Assembly: GCA_028641055.1 (NCBI GenBank)
Contig: CM054058.1
Coordinates: 503,147,919 to 503,211,918, forward strand
Source of the DNA: Alopecurus myosuroides
Lineage: Eukaryota > Streptophyta > Magnoliopsida > Poales > Poaceae
DNA: 64,000 nt
Direction: 5' to 3'
Below the pieces are notes generated by a model. The model made no database searches. It worked only from the letters and a program-made list of their open reading frames with translations, and had not been told where the DNA came from. Position numbers and translations under genes: made by a program. This document shows positions 34,739-45,506 of the stretch, one piece after another (position 1 is the first letter of the stretch; each line of letters starts with the position of its first letter).

Positions 34739-35389
34739 CTAGGCGTCGTCGTCTTCATCGTCGTCCTCCTCGCGGTCGTCGTAGGCCGGCCGGTTGGAGG
34801 GGCCAGCTTCGCGGTCGTCCTTCGCCACCATGGCGAGCCAGCGCCGCTCCGCCCTGTCTTGCACCCGCAGCCGGTGCAGCTGCGCCTGCTCGGAGGTCCG
34901 GCGGTTGCGCCGCTCGCTCTGCAACACCACCTGCTGCCGGTCGCCCTTGTACTGCGCGATGAGCGCCTGCTGCTCGGCAGACGCCGCGTTTGCGGTGAGC
35001 TGCCGGTAGACCTCGCGCTCCGCCTCCTCCCTCTGGTGGGTCTCCAGGGATGCCTGAACGGCGGCCGCCTCGGCCGCCGACGCCGCCTGCTCGAGGCCGC
35101 CGCGAACCAGGTGGAACGTCTCCTCGTTCCGCCAGGTCTCGAAGGAGGAGTACGCCGCGTGCTGCTCGGGCCAGATGGACTGCCTCCTCCAGCGCCGTGC
35201 TTCCTGCGCCGGCTGCTGCTCGGGCGCCACCTCTTCCTACGCCGGTTGCTGCTCGGGCGCCGCCTCCTGCACCGGTTGCTCCTCGTATTGGAACTCGTTG
35301 TCGATGTCGCCGCCGCTGTGGCCACGCGTCGCGGCCGTGGGACGGCAGTACAACAGAGAGTTGCGGTGGGCGCGGAGCCGGCGAGGCAT
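34739..35389 (-). pseudogene. ORF of the Harbinger-type element, 217 codons with one stop
   Basis: ATG 35389 to TAG 34739. The protein (MPRRLRAHRNSLL start) has Gln/Glu/Pro-rich repeats (APEQQPA twice), a helical Ala/Glu/Arg-rich middle and an acidic DDREEDDDEDDDA end. A TAG at 35239-35237 replaces a CAG. Not a transposase; I know similar acidic ORFs from grass Harbinger-derived elements but cannot assign a function. Confidence 0.55.
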
Positions 35390-35624
35390 CGTGTCTAGGT
35401 GGGTGCGGCGAGGGTGGCGAGAGCGAGCGCGGCAAGGGGGGTGGGCGCTGAGAATGCGAGAACGACGAGCGGCGAGGGCCCTTTTTATAGCCTAGCGGTC
35501 CAGTTACTGCGCCGCGCGTGTCTCCGTTGCCGCCGCGCCATTACTCCGGCAGTCTTTGACTGGGGCGCATGCACTGGCCGGCCACCACGCCATTACTCCG
35601 GCAGCTTTTGACCGACGCGGGCGC

Positions 35625-36079
35625 TGTCGTGGGATAATCACGGCAGATGTTACCTGGGGTAACTGATCTTGGGGCAAGTCGACACAGGTATTTGGGAGAG
35701 GGTTTAGCTCGAAGGAGGGCATGGCGAAAGCAATCTAAGAACCGGAAAGCAACTCGCCGGCTCTCGATATGATTATACTGGATACTCGATAACAGGTGTT
35801 ACAACTATGACTTGAATCTCTCTGAGGCTAAGCCTAGGGGTTGGTTTATATAGCACTCATACCCCCCTTGGCTTGCCTTTACAAAGCGCCTCCTGAGTCC
35901 TACTCGAACTCTATACACAAACCCTAACTTTCCTTACCGCAACCCACAATCCGGGTCACGAACGTTACATGCCCTGGGCCTTCCAGAAGCTTCTTTGTCT
36001 TTAGCCGGATTTGGTCCAGCCGCCGTTTGGGCCGGGTCACACCTGGGAGTTGGGATACCGGGTTACTATCCCCTCATCA
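35625..36079 (-). repeat. 3' LTR of the Retand-like element
   Basis: 455 bp, TG...CA, identical by eye to 45052-45506. A purine-rich stretch (CTGGGGACTAC on the minus strand) next to it at 36080-36090 is the likely polypurine tract. Confidence 0.9.
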
Positions 36080-36467
36080 GTAGTCCCCAGAATAGCTTGG
36101 GCTTCCAAGATTTACTCTTCGAAGCGTTGGCTATTCCCTACAGAAATATTAGATGCAAACACATGAGGATCAAGACGCAGCGCGTCGACGAATAGCCGTG
36201 ACTGGTACCAAGGAAGCCAGGTAAAGACCCGGCTCTCCCTTCTTAGGTTCTCCCTTAATCTCCCAGACTTAAATCTTAATAGGAAACTCCCTGACCCCAC
36301 ATCCTTCTTGATAATTACCGCTGATACGAGGAAGGCAATTTCCCCTTCCTTTTTCTCTGGATCATATTGGTCTGCGCATAAAACGTGCCTTTCAAATTTC
36401 GAAATGGCCAGTTACTCCGCACTCCCCGGGTCTCGACCGTTAGGCTAAGCCCTTCCATCCGGGCGGT

Positions 36468-36475
36468 TATAAATA
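36468..36475 (+). promoter_or_regulatory. TATA box of the antisense gene in the retrotransposon
   Basis: TATAAATA in a GC-rich context, followed by a CT- and C-rich leader (36485-36735) that ends at a good donor (TTTG|GTAAGT) and is joined by a 501-nt leader intron to an acceptor at 37236, ten bases before the ATG. The order fits a plus-strand promoter internal to the element. Confidence 0.55.
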
Positions 36476-37245
36476 GAGCTCAAGGAACAAACCCAACTCT
36501 TAACGGCTCATTTCCCCCATTCCACTTCTCCTCAAACCCGAGCTCGCGGAGTGCCACCACGGAAGCCCCACGCACCTCGCCGGAGCCCATCCGCCGTCGC
36601 CTGCGCTCCGCCACCGCGCGACTCACTCCAATCCCCAACTCCGCCACCGAGTGCCCGATTCGCCGACCAACAACCTCAAAGGGACATCAATCTTGCGCCA
36701 TCTGTCTCCGCAAAGCTCTTCTTCAACCCCCTTTGGTAAGTTCCTCGTATCCCTCAGCTCATCCTCGCAATTTCTCATCCTTCCCTTGGATCAGATCTGA
36801 ATCGAGTGATCCGCGATTTCTCGGGCCGCGCCGGATTAACTCACCGATATTTACCATAATCATTCCCATAGATAGGATTCATAGCTTGTATTGCTCTCCT
36901 AACTCCAGCAATCATTAACTTGGCCACAAATTTAGAAATAAGATTCCCAATCTGGGCTCGGGCCATCTAAAGTTTCCGCCTTTGTTCTCCCTCCTCAGAG
37001 AATCTCACTTCTCCGGATCATTCGCAGATGGTAGGCATACAAACACCCTCCCAACTTCTCCAAACATTTGCCTTTACGGAAAACTCTATAAATTTTGAAA
37101 TGGCACACGATACCCGGACAAAACATGCTTGACCCCGCAAGGCAATACCCGGATTGTGTTTAAATCGCCGGTAACCACTTATCTGCTAACTTCCGAGTTT
37201 TTGTCTCTTACGTCCTTTCCTTCAATGTTTTACCAGGTCAATCCC

Positions 37246-40200
37246 ATGGCACCCAAGAGGCAGGGGAAACAGCCGGCTAAGGCTAAATCCACAAACTCCA
37301 TATCAGCCAATTGGGGGAAATCCTCTGTTACCACGGCCAAACTGGAGGAGTTGGTCGAGCTTGGAACCCTACCTCCACAGGAAGCTATCCACTGGAGAGT
37401 ACCAGGCAACGAAACCCGACCTTCCCCAGCAACGGACGAGGTAATATGTTTCGTTGAACACGTGACCCGGGGCTTCAGGCCTCCGGGTCACCCTTTCTTC
37501 CGCGACGTCCTAGACCACTACAAACTCCGTATTTTCGATATAGGCCCAAACTCCATTTTAAACATCTCCCATTTTATCGTTCTTTCCGAGTCTTACTTGT
37601 GCACTCCGCCAAGTCTGGCTCTTTTCGTCGAACTTTTTCAGTGCAAGCCGTGTCGCGAAAGCGGCGACGGCGCACTTCTTACTTGCGGCGGGGTTTCCAT
37701 CCAGCGCCGCAAGAACTCCCTGATGCCTTCTATTACTCTCAATTCTCATGTGAAGCACTGGCAGCTCTCATACTTCTACTGCCAGGATACCTCTCCACCC
37801 GGCGAAAAGAAGTTGCCGGGTTACTCGGAGGGTCAGCTTGACATCTCCGAGACTTTCAACGCCTTCGCCCCTGACTCGGACAGGGAGGCGATCTTGCCTT
37901 TGCTAGCTAGGATCTCCATCTTGTCAGCCCGAGGTCTCATCGGGCTAAACCTGGTGAAGACCTGGGTCAGCTTCCGCATCCAGCCAAACTCCATTCGTGA
38001 GAAGCTGATGTGCGAATACTCGGGTCTTCCCACAGACCCTATCCGATACTCTCCTAGCACCCTTGCTCCTAATGATATGAACAAGACGATCAAGGGTTTT
38101 TTAACAGAGAAGCTCGAGGTGATCCGGAGCATAGCCGGACTAGAACCTTTTACCCTCGAGAATCCAGCCCCCGCAGTAAGTTTCCTACCTCTTGATTTTG
38201 ACTTCTAACAGCTTACTTTTATTCTCTTCTCTTGACTCGATATTAATCACTATCCGGGCATCTTCTCCTCAGGCCGATGATGACTTTTGGACGGTCGACA
38301 CCCCTCCTAATTCCGAAGATGCGGAGGAGGAAGACAATGTTGTTAACTCGGATGAAGGTACATACTTGATTCCCTTGTACACGTTATATCCTGCCTTTTC
38401 TTCTTCTTTATGCTATAACTCGGATATTTTTCAGAGCAAGAGGACCAAAGCGAAGAAGAAGAAACGGACAGCAGGGGCGGATCCGCCAGCGAGGAGGAAG
38501 AGCCGGAGCTGGCCACCAAAGCCGGAACAAAGAGGAAATCCCAGAGGATAGCCCTCCAGGTTTTTACTTCATCTCCTTACACTTTGGTTTTTTGTTCCCA
38601 TAACGTCACTCCGGGGCTAACCCCATCTCCACCCCTTTTGATCATAACTGAAGGAGCCACCCGCGACTAGGCGCCGAGTAACCCGGAACCATCCGGGCAA
38701 CGAGACCCTTAACCCGGTCGCTTCGCCGCCCCCGGTTCAACACCCTGGTATTTATTGTAAACAAAATTTCTTTCCGGGCATTCCTTTGTAATGTAATCCC
38801 AGACCTTTCTTGCCATTTTTCAGTCTCTTCCGGGTCTAGTGACGGCTTCCCCTCGGACTTCCCGGTGAACACCGGGTAAACTCCTTTCCTTAGAGTTATA
38901 CCAAACTTTATCACCTTTTCACAGCTAAAAACTAACTGCACCTTCGTACCTTCTACAGAGCCACGGTTGTTATTAGCGACGAAGAGGGCACGGAGGTTGA
39001 GGTCCGAGTCGAGAATAAGCCGGCCGATGACGCATTCGCTGCAACTGGCGACGAGCAAGCGTCGTCACCGGAGCTGGCTAGGCATGATACTGGGTATCCC
39101 ATCGCTTCGCACGCAGGCGAGAAGGAGACGGGAACAACTTCGAGCGCGGGAGGAGGACCAAACTCCGATATTCGGATGACCCGGGTGCCACCTCCTGTTA
39201 CAAGAAACGCTCCTTTTCCCACTTTCCAGGTACCCGAGCCATCTAACTCGGATAACGCTGACTTTAACCAGCTGATGAGCGCTCTTCTCGCCATGAAAGC
39301 TTCGGAAGGAAATGTCCTAGAGCGTATGGCTGCAGCACATCAGGTAACTTTTACTTGATACTCTTTATTATACATCCAGTCCCCAAGTCCCGAGTATAAT
39401 TTTTTTGTAATTATCCTCGGTACTTCGCATAATACTTTTCGGTAATCATTTCCTCAGAGGAAATACTCTCGTGATATCCGGCTTACAGCTTCACCCGGTC
39501 TTTGCAGGCAGAGATTACTCAGTCAGATGAAGCGTTACTTAAGGCTGAGCAGCTCTTGCTGGCTGAAGTTAAGCGTAGGGAGGCCCTTGAAGCGGAGATA
39601 AAGACTTTGAAAAAAGATGTCTCCACATACAAGAAGAAGTACAATGCCGCCCAATCCTCGCTGAAGAACTTATCGACTCAGATTACGGACACTTACCGTA
39701 TTTTGCTAAGTAAGTTTGTTTATCTGCAACTAGCTTGCTTACCTCCATTTTGCCGTTGTAATAACCAAAATTACTGATATGCTTTTGTGTTTTTCGATTG
39801 CAGGTGCTAACCTTGCTGCTCCGGAGGAGAATGCCATTACTCAAGTTAAAACTCTGAAGACTGTGCTCCGGACGTTTTTTGCCGGCACGAAACTTTTGCT
39901 GGATGCTATCAAGTGGCCTTCTGAGGTATACCCGGGCGAGGAGAACCTTATGCAGGCCTTTTCCACAGCGCCTGGATGGATTGAAATACTGAAGCGTTCG
40001 TCCTGCCGAATTGGGATGACCCGGGCTTTAACGCTGGCGAAGGCTTATTTTCCAAAGCTTGACCCGGCGAAGGTAGTATCCGGGTTCCCAGAGTTTAAAG
40101 CTGACGGATCCAAATTCAAGCCCCAGGATTTCAAAGCTATACAATCTGCGGTACGTCCTTCAGCCACAGCTTTGGCCGACAAGATGGATCTAAACACGAT

Positions 40201-40470
40201 TATGAGCTCGTATGATTCTGAGGGCAAGGTTATCCTGGTGGAGGCACCCCCCCTATTGATATGTTGGACAAATGGTCGACTGATCTGGCTAGGAGGAAGG
40301 AAGAGGCTGCAAAGAGGGAAGCAGAGCTGGGCGTAAAGCCGTCTACCTCTACCCCAGCCGTGCCTCCGCCTGTTCGTCCAGATGTGAAGAGCCCGGGTAA
40401 AACTGCTGGCAAGGCCAAGGAGCAAGTCCAAGACTTAGACCCGGAGGACCGCTCTCAGGATGCCGAGTAG
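37246..40470 (+). CDS. Antisense spliced gene of the Retand-like element (PF04195-type putative gypsy-associated protein)
   Basis: Coding exons 37246-38175, 38273-38357, 38435-38559, 38654-38747, 38824-38875, 38959-39343, 39508-39709 and 39804-40470; all seven junctions keep phase with GT-AG sites. Length about 846 aa. Exon 1 (MAPKRQGKQPAKAK start) has the domain known as putative gypsy-type transposon protein (GHPFFRDVLDHYKLRIFDI, SVSIQRRKN-like GVSIQRRKN). Exons 2-6 encode an acidic, low-complexity linker, exon 7 a coiled coil (AEQLLLAEVKRREALEAEIK), exon 8 a helical region and basic tail. A single missing C in a run at 40247-40253 shifts the last 70 codons. Such antisense ORFs are known for the Tat lineage; their role is unknown. 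It runs opposite to gag, downstream of the deleted pol. Confidence 0.7.
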
Positions 40471-41516
40471 GATGCTGCCTGGTGCTTTGCGTTTCTCGAG
40501 ACTGATATGATTTTTTTTGCGGTGCGCCTGTGCACCATTGATGCTGACACTATGACTTTGCGTTTGTGAACTTATGATAACTCTTTGCCTCCCCTGGCTT
40601 TTGATAATATCCATCCTTGTGTTACTTATAAGCTTATTCTCGATACTTCGAACTCTTGTTTTCAATTTCCTTTTGAGACTCGGCTAACCGAGTATCGTAG
40701 GTTTTGATAGATGAACTTTTCTTTAAGTCCCCAATACTCGGAAATTAAGGTTTACAGGCTTTGGTAGTTAAACAGTTTGTTTCTGTTTCGAAGTCCCCAG
40801 TCCCCATGACCCAAAGTACGAGCTATGGGGGCGTGGCCTTTCTCAGATGACATACTGCTGTTTACCAAGCTGAATACCAATAGCTGTTCACATAAATACT
40901 GAAGTCATGCTTAATACTTGTTGAGTTTCCGGCTTTTTTAGCCTTATACTCTGCATGGACTTGTGGTTTAGATGACCCTTTTGATTATCTTGTACTGTAA
41001 GCCGGCTTTCGCGTGGATACCATGTCGTTGCATCTATACGAAAAACAAGATCAAGCAAGCCCCATTGGGCTGCATAGTTTGATTGTAATCGTACGTGAAC
41101 AGATCATGCCACTTTAGCGCGAGTCACATCGAGCTTAAGTAAGAATAATCAAGAAATTTGGCTCCTTCGTCCAGTTATAGGATTGTAGCCGCACCCGTTT
41201 CTACGAGTAATCAGCCCCCATAACTCATAGGCATCATGGCCGGGTCTCCGGGTTTGAGATTACTTATTGAAGCAGATCGCCCCCCGGAGACCTATATTCA
41301 CGCAATGTATTTCGATGATATTGATGTGTTGATAATAAAAACGTTACTTACTTGTAACTGAAGCAAGGATCATGATAAGACTCGAAACCATCTTCTTTTA
41401 TTGATAAAAATTTCTTTTTTGAATCAGCAGGCCGCCTCGTTAAAAACCTTCCAGTCCCCTTAGGTACCCTGGTAAGGAAAAGAGTGCGTATGAAACCTGC
41501 CGTCGATTACACTGCT
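40471..41516. other. Spacer between antisense gene and truncated pol
   Basis: About 1 kb with no supported gene on either strand. It replaces the position where the rest of RT, RNase H and integrase would be expected; no remnant was recognised. Confidence 0.5.
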
Positions 41517-44500
41517 TTAATTGTTCTCGGGAATCGGCCTCACACTGGCGTGGCCGATGCATATTCTCCATTCGCTGGGCCTTTTCATAACGAGTATCGG
41601 ATTTGCTAGCCAATCCGGGTATACCGTCCTTGAAGCGTGATCAGCTGCGTGTGGCAGTACGTCTTCTTCTCTATTAGGGGATTTGGAAGGTTCGCCCCTG
41701 ATGAAACCTACCATCTTAAGGTCCTTTTCTGCCCTAATCTTTGCTTTGTCCCCTTCAGGGGTTGGCTTTTTTGACGTCGTCCTCTCTTCTAGGTCCACCT
41801 TAGAACGATAATGTTTGAGCTCTTCCTTCCTGCAAGCTTGCTCGGCCATCGCCGCATCTCCCTCATCACATTCAGCTGCTATATCTCGATTTCCATGTAC
41901 GGTGATGGTCTTCTTAGGACCCGGGATCTTCAGCTGTAGGTACACATAACACGGTCTTGCCATGAACTTGGCATAAGCCGGCCTTCCAAACAATGCATGA
42001 TAAGGACTGCGCAACTTTACTACCTCAAAGGTAAGCCACTCGACTCGATAATTGTCCTTTGACTCCCCGAAAGCTACTTCCAGTGCCACTTTTCCTTCGG
42101 GGCATGCCGAATGACCTGGCACTATCCCGTGAAAAACTGTTGTACTTTTTTGCAGCTGTGATTCCTTTAAGCCCATGCGCAGGAAAGTTTCCCAGTATAG
42201 GATGTTGATACTACTCCCTCCATCCATCAAGACTTTCTTTAGCTCGTAACCGTTGACCTGTGGTGCTACTACCAACGCTAAGACTCCCGGGTGATCAATC
42301 CTGTCCGGGTGATCTCTCCTGCTCCATGTTACCTCCTGTTCTGACCACCTCAAATATCTTGGAACAGCGGAAGAGACCGAATTAACTGCTTGTTTCAGTA
42401 TCTTCTTATCCTTGCTAGAGCCTCCAGTAGTGTGCACATGATATTGACCCAGCTGTTTGGGGTTAGCTTGAAAACCTCCTGCTCCACCTTGATTGTTACC
42501 TTGACTTCCAGCGGGCGGATTGCCGGCTGGGGGCGGTCCGTTACCCAAGTTTCCACCTAGACCCGGACCTCCTCCTCGGCCCGCACCTCGCATAGCTCTG
42601 TTCACTTCCTCGTTCTTCCACCTTTGTAAGTCGGCACATTGCTCCAATGAATGATTGGCCGGCTTGCCATTCCTGCTATGCTTCGGGCACGCCATCCTAA
42701 ATATGTCCCAACTGTTGCTTGGTCTTGGAGGTCCTTGGTAGTGTCCCCCATTGTGATTTCCAGTATTAAAATTCCCTTCGGATCTAGGTCTTGAAGACCC
42801 GGCCTCCGTATTGGCTACAAACTCGGAATTCCCCTCTAACGGGCGCTTGTTCTGGTTACTTCCATTATTGTTTGGCGCCGATCCATTGCCGGTTTTCCCA
42901 CTGTTACTTGCGTTTGCTTTTGCCTTCTTGTCATCAACTTCCTCCTCTGTAGTATCCGTTGCAGCGTGCTTGTTGCATGCATCCATTAACTCTCCCATCG
43001 TAACCTCCGCTGCATTTCTACTGGATTTCATGCGGGTTAGCTTTTGCACTAAGGGAACATACTTACATGTTTTCGCCATGGCTTGTAGCGCGTCCTTTGG
43101 TTGGATATCTGTAGACGAGTGGAGTATCTCCATAACCCGGCGTACCCAGCTGCGTGCTGACTCTCCTTTCTTCTGAACGCATCTTTCTAAATCATCAATA
43201 GTAAATAACTTCTTACATGTCCCATGGAAGTGTTTGATAAATGCGGTTTTTAGCTCCTCCCACGATTTGATCGACTTCTCCGGTAAATTGGTAAACCACA
43301 ACTTTGCTGCTCCCTCTGACATCATCAAGTACATGAACTTGGCTTGGAGATTCTCGGATGCATTGCGAATTGACATTGCCATCTCGTAGCTGCTCAACCA
43401 CGTTTCCGGATCCATTGTTGGCTCATAATTCACTACTTTCCCCGGTTCTTTGAATTTCTCCGGGTAAGGTTCTGCCCTGATATCGTCCGAGAGGCACTTT
43501 GGTCCCGCAAGGGTGGTTGGGGCTGGTCTTGCCCGGGAAACGCGTGACCCGGCTGGGGGTACCGCGGGGTGCGGCACCGCCGGTAACTCGTGTGCTGCAG
43601 ACCCGGCCCCGGCTCTTCTGGCTCTGGAACTGTCCACCACCGCCTGCGCTGCTGATACTACTGGTACTGTCTGGATACGCGGTGGAGGCGGCATTTGCTG
43701 CTGCTCTTCCCTTCGTTGTGCCGTACTTGTTTGGACATTGCCCTGTTGCTGACTGGCGTACGGCATCCCATGCATCCCGCTTCTATGATCCGGATAATTG
43801 GCTTGCTGTGCTACCGCGGTGTGTAGCAGATCGATTGCTCGTCGGGTTCCTTCCGCATGAGGCGAGTCTCCCACAGGAATCTGGTTTAATGCGAGCGTTG
43901 CTGCGTACACGTTGTCCATGGGATTGTTGTAATGACCTGCTGGTGTGCGGAATCGTGATGGTGGTGGCGGCATGGTATTGCCGGCTGTCGCCCCCGTCTG
44001 TGGCAAGGGTAACCCGGCTGGCGCGTTTACCGGATGTGCTCCCGTTGAAGGTCGCGGTATGGTCCCTTGGTTCGTCGGTGGAATCGGCTGATCTTGAGGC
44101 GTGAACACCAGGGCAGTCGGGTTAATAACCCCTCCTGTTGCCGGCAGCATAGTTCGGTGCCTTTGGTGCATCCTTGTCGTTTCCTCCCGGAGCTGGGTCT
44201 CTCGGTCATCCAATTCGCGCTGCCGCGCGACCATCCCCTGCCTTTCTGCTTCCACTTGCCTTCTTTGCTGCTCCAATGCACGACGAGCCACGTCCAGGTC
44301 TCTTACACGCTCTGCCGCGTTTTCTGGGGTAATAACTGTGGCCAAGACTGTGGGGTCCAAAATCAAATTATTATCAAACAGAGCCGGGTGACGCGGGTTT
44401 GAGGGGCCCGCCCCCGGTGTCCGGTTTGCTTGGAACCCGAACATATTTGCGTGTCGCTCCTCGTCTGCTGGGCGACTGGTGACAGACGCCGACTCTCCAT

Positions 44501-45149
44501 CGACCTGGACCAAGACCGGGTCAACTGCTCCTTGCTGCTGGGCCGCTGCCTGAACCGCCCCGGCTGGCGCTGCGGCCGCGTTTTCTTGATTGAGATTGGT
44601 CGCGGGAGCCGCATAGACTGCAACCCGGCGCATGATGCCCGGTGTAGATTCGTACTGTTCTTCCTCGCTGTTTTCCCTTTCATATCGATCCTCCGACAAA
44701 TCCCGTATAGACTCGGTATCATCCTCCCTCTCTGTCTGATCCGTTGTTCCGATCGATTCTCCTTTTTCTGATTGAACATGCTCATCTTCCCCTGACACGG
44801 AATCAGATCCAAGATTATCACGATTCGAATTGGAAGTACATACCATACCGATGAAGACGTTGATGTGGCCGATTGTCACGACGGATCCGGTTTCGAGGTG
44901 ATCCGACTCTGGCCCCCAGCCAGAATCGTCTACCATCTTCTTTCCTTGGCTGTTGACGTAGATTTCTCCGACGATGAGATTCTTCATGTTCTTCCGAGCT
45001 TCTCCCGTGATGCAAACACCTTTGGACGCAGGCCCCACGGTGGGCGCCAACTGTCGTGGGATAATCACGGCAGATGTTACCTGGGGTAACTGATCTTGGG
45101 GCAAGTCGACACAGGTATTTGGGAGAGGGTTTAGCTCGAAGGAGGGCAT
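41517..45149 (-). CDS. Gag-protease polyprotein of the Retand-like element with RT stub, 1,210 aa
   Basis: One uninterrupted ORF. Order: an LTR-encoded N terminus (MPSFELNPLPNTC), an acidic segment, Ala/Gln/Pro-rich and coiled-coil stretches (VRDLDVARRALEQQRRQVE), a retrotransposon gag domain (WLSSYEMAMSIRNA, KLWFTNLPEKSIKSWEELK), a CPKH...HSLEQC zinc-binding-like motif, and a retropepsin-like protease with DGGSSINIL in place of the usual DTG/DSG. It ends in a short RT beginning (WLANPILVMK) and a stop. Gag would form particles in the cytoplasm. The start at 45149 is the first ATG downstream of the LTR TATA box. No stop or frameshift; high similarity of LTRs suggests it could still be expressed. 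Confidence 0.85.
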   Translation of the reverse strand: MPSFELNPLPNTCVDLPQDQLPQVTSAVIIPRQLAPTVGPASKGVCITGEARKNMKNLIVGEIYVNSQGKKMVDDSGWGPESDHLETGSVVTIGHINVFIGMVCTSNSNRDNLGSDSVSGEDEHVQSEKGESIGTTDQTEREDDTESIRDLSEDRYERENSEEEQYESTPGIMRRVAVYAAPATNLNQENAAAAPAGAVQAAAQQQGAVDPVLVQVDGESASVTSRPADEERHANMFGFQANRTPGAGPSNPRHPALFDNNLILDPTVLATVITPENAAERVRDLDVARRALEQQRRQVEAERQGMVARQRELDDRETQLREETTRMHQRHRTMLPATGGVINPTALVFTPQDQPIPPTNQGTIPRPSTGAHPVNAPAGLPLPQTGATAGNTMPPPPSRFRTPAGHYNNPMDNVYAATLALNQIPVGDSPHAEGTRRAIDLLHTAVAQQANYPDHRSGMHGMPYASQQQGNVQTSTAQRREEQQQMPPPPRIQTVPVVSAAQAVVDSSRARRAGAGSAAHELPAVPHPAVPPAGSRVSRARPAPTTLAGPKCLSDDIRAEPYPEKFKEPGKVVNYEPTMDPETWLSSYEMAMSIRNASENLQAKFMYLMMSEGAAKLWFTNLPEKSIKSWEELKTAFIKHFHGTCKKLFTIDDLERCVQKKGESARSWVRRVMEILHSSTDIQPKDALQAMAKTCKYVPLVQKLTRMKSSRNAAEVTMGELMDACNKHAATDTTEEEVDDKKAKANASNSGKTGNGSAPNNNGSNQNKRPLEGNSEFVANTEAGSSRPRSEGNFNTGNHNGGHYQGPPRPSNSWDIFRMACPKHSRNGKPANHSLEQCADLQRWKNEEVNRAMRGAGRGGGPGLGGNLGNGPPPAGNPPAGSQGNNQGGAGGFQANPKQLGQYHVHTTGGSSKDKKILKQAVNSVSSAVPRYLRWSEQEVTWSRRDHPDRIDHPGVLALVVAPQVNGYELKKVLMDGGSSINILYWETFLRMGLKESQLQKSTTVFHGIVPGHSACPEGKVALEVAFGESKDNYRVEWLTFEVVKLRSPYHALFGRPAYAKFMARPCYVYLQLKIPGPKKTITVHGNRDIAAECDEGDAAMAEQACRKEELKHYRSKVDLEERTTSKKPTPEGDKAKIRAEKDLKMVGFIRGEPSKSPNREEDVLPHAADHASRTVYPDWLANPILVMKRPSEWRICIGHASVRPIPENN
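45032..45050 (-). promoter_or_regulatory. Candidate primer-binding site of the Retand-like element
   Basis: Minus strand TTGGCGCCCACCGTGGGGC, one base inside the 5' LTR. It has the TGGCGCC start typical of these sites; I cannot name the tRNA with certainty. Confidence 0.55.
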
Positions 45150-45506
45150 GGCGAAAGCAATCTAAGAACCGGAAAGCAACTCGCCGGCTCTCGATATGAT
45201 TATACTGGATACTCGATAACAGGTGTTACAACTATGACTTGAATCTCTCTGAGGCTAAGCCTAGGGGTTGGTTTATATAGCACTCATACCCCCCTTGGCT
45301 TGCCTTTACAAAGCGCCTCCTGAGTCCTACTCGAACTCTATACACAAACCCTAACTTTCCTTACCGCAACCCACAATCCGGGTCACGAACGTTACATGCC
45401 CTGGGCCTTCCAGAAGCTTCTTTGTCTTTAGCCGGATTTGGTCCAGCCGCCGTTTGGGCCGGGTCACACCTGGGAGTTGGGATACCGGGTTACTATCCCC
45501 TCATCA
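45052..45506 (-). repeat. 5' LTR of the Retand-like element
   Basis: 455 bp, TG...CA on the plus strand reading, no difference seen from 35625-36079. Contains the promoter and the first gag codons. Confidence 0.9.
45272..45279 (-). promoter_or_regulatory. LTR TATA box of the Retand-like element
   Basis: TATATAAA on the minus strand within the LTR; the first ATG after it on that strand is 45149. Confidence 0.5.

Larger units (their letters stand above)
35625..45506 (-). mobile_element. Complete Tat/Retand-like LTR retrotransposon, 9,882 bp, non-autonomous
   Basis: Two 455-bp LTRs, a perfect 5-bp duplication GGCGC (35620-35624, 45507-45511), a candidate primer site, a gag-protease ORF and an opposite-strand spliced gene. 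The pol domain ends after a short RT stub at 41517, so RNase H and integrase are absent and mobility would need enzymes from another element. LTRs look identical, implying very recent insertion. Confidence 0.9.

Noticed and set aside
34755..35435. Alternative frames of 205 and 226 codons on the minus strand and several on the plus strand
   Set aside because: Ala/Arg/Gly-rich shadows of the Harbinger ORF; only the 34739-35389 frame has a sensible start and end.
43499..44821. Long open frames on the plus strand (up to 201 codons) and another minus frame
   Set aside because: They mirror the GC-rich gag coding region on the minus strand and have no domain.
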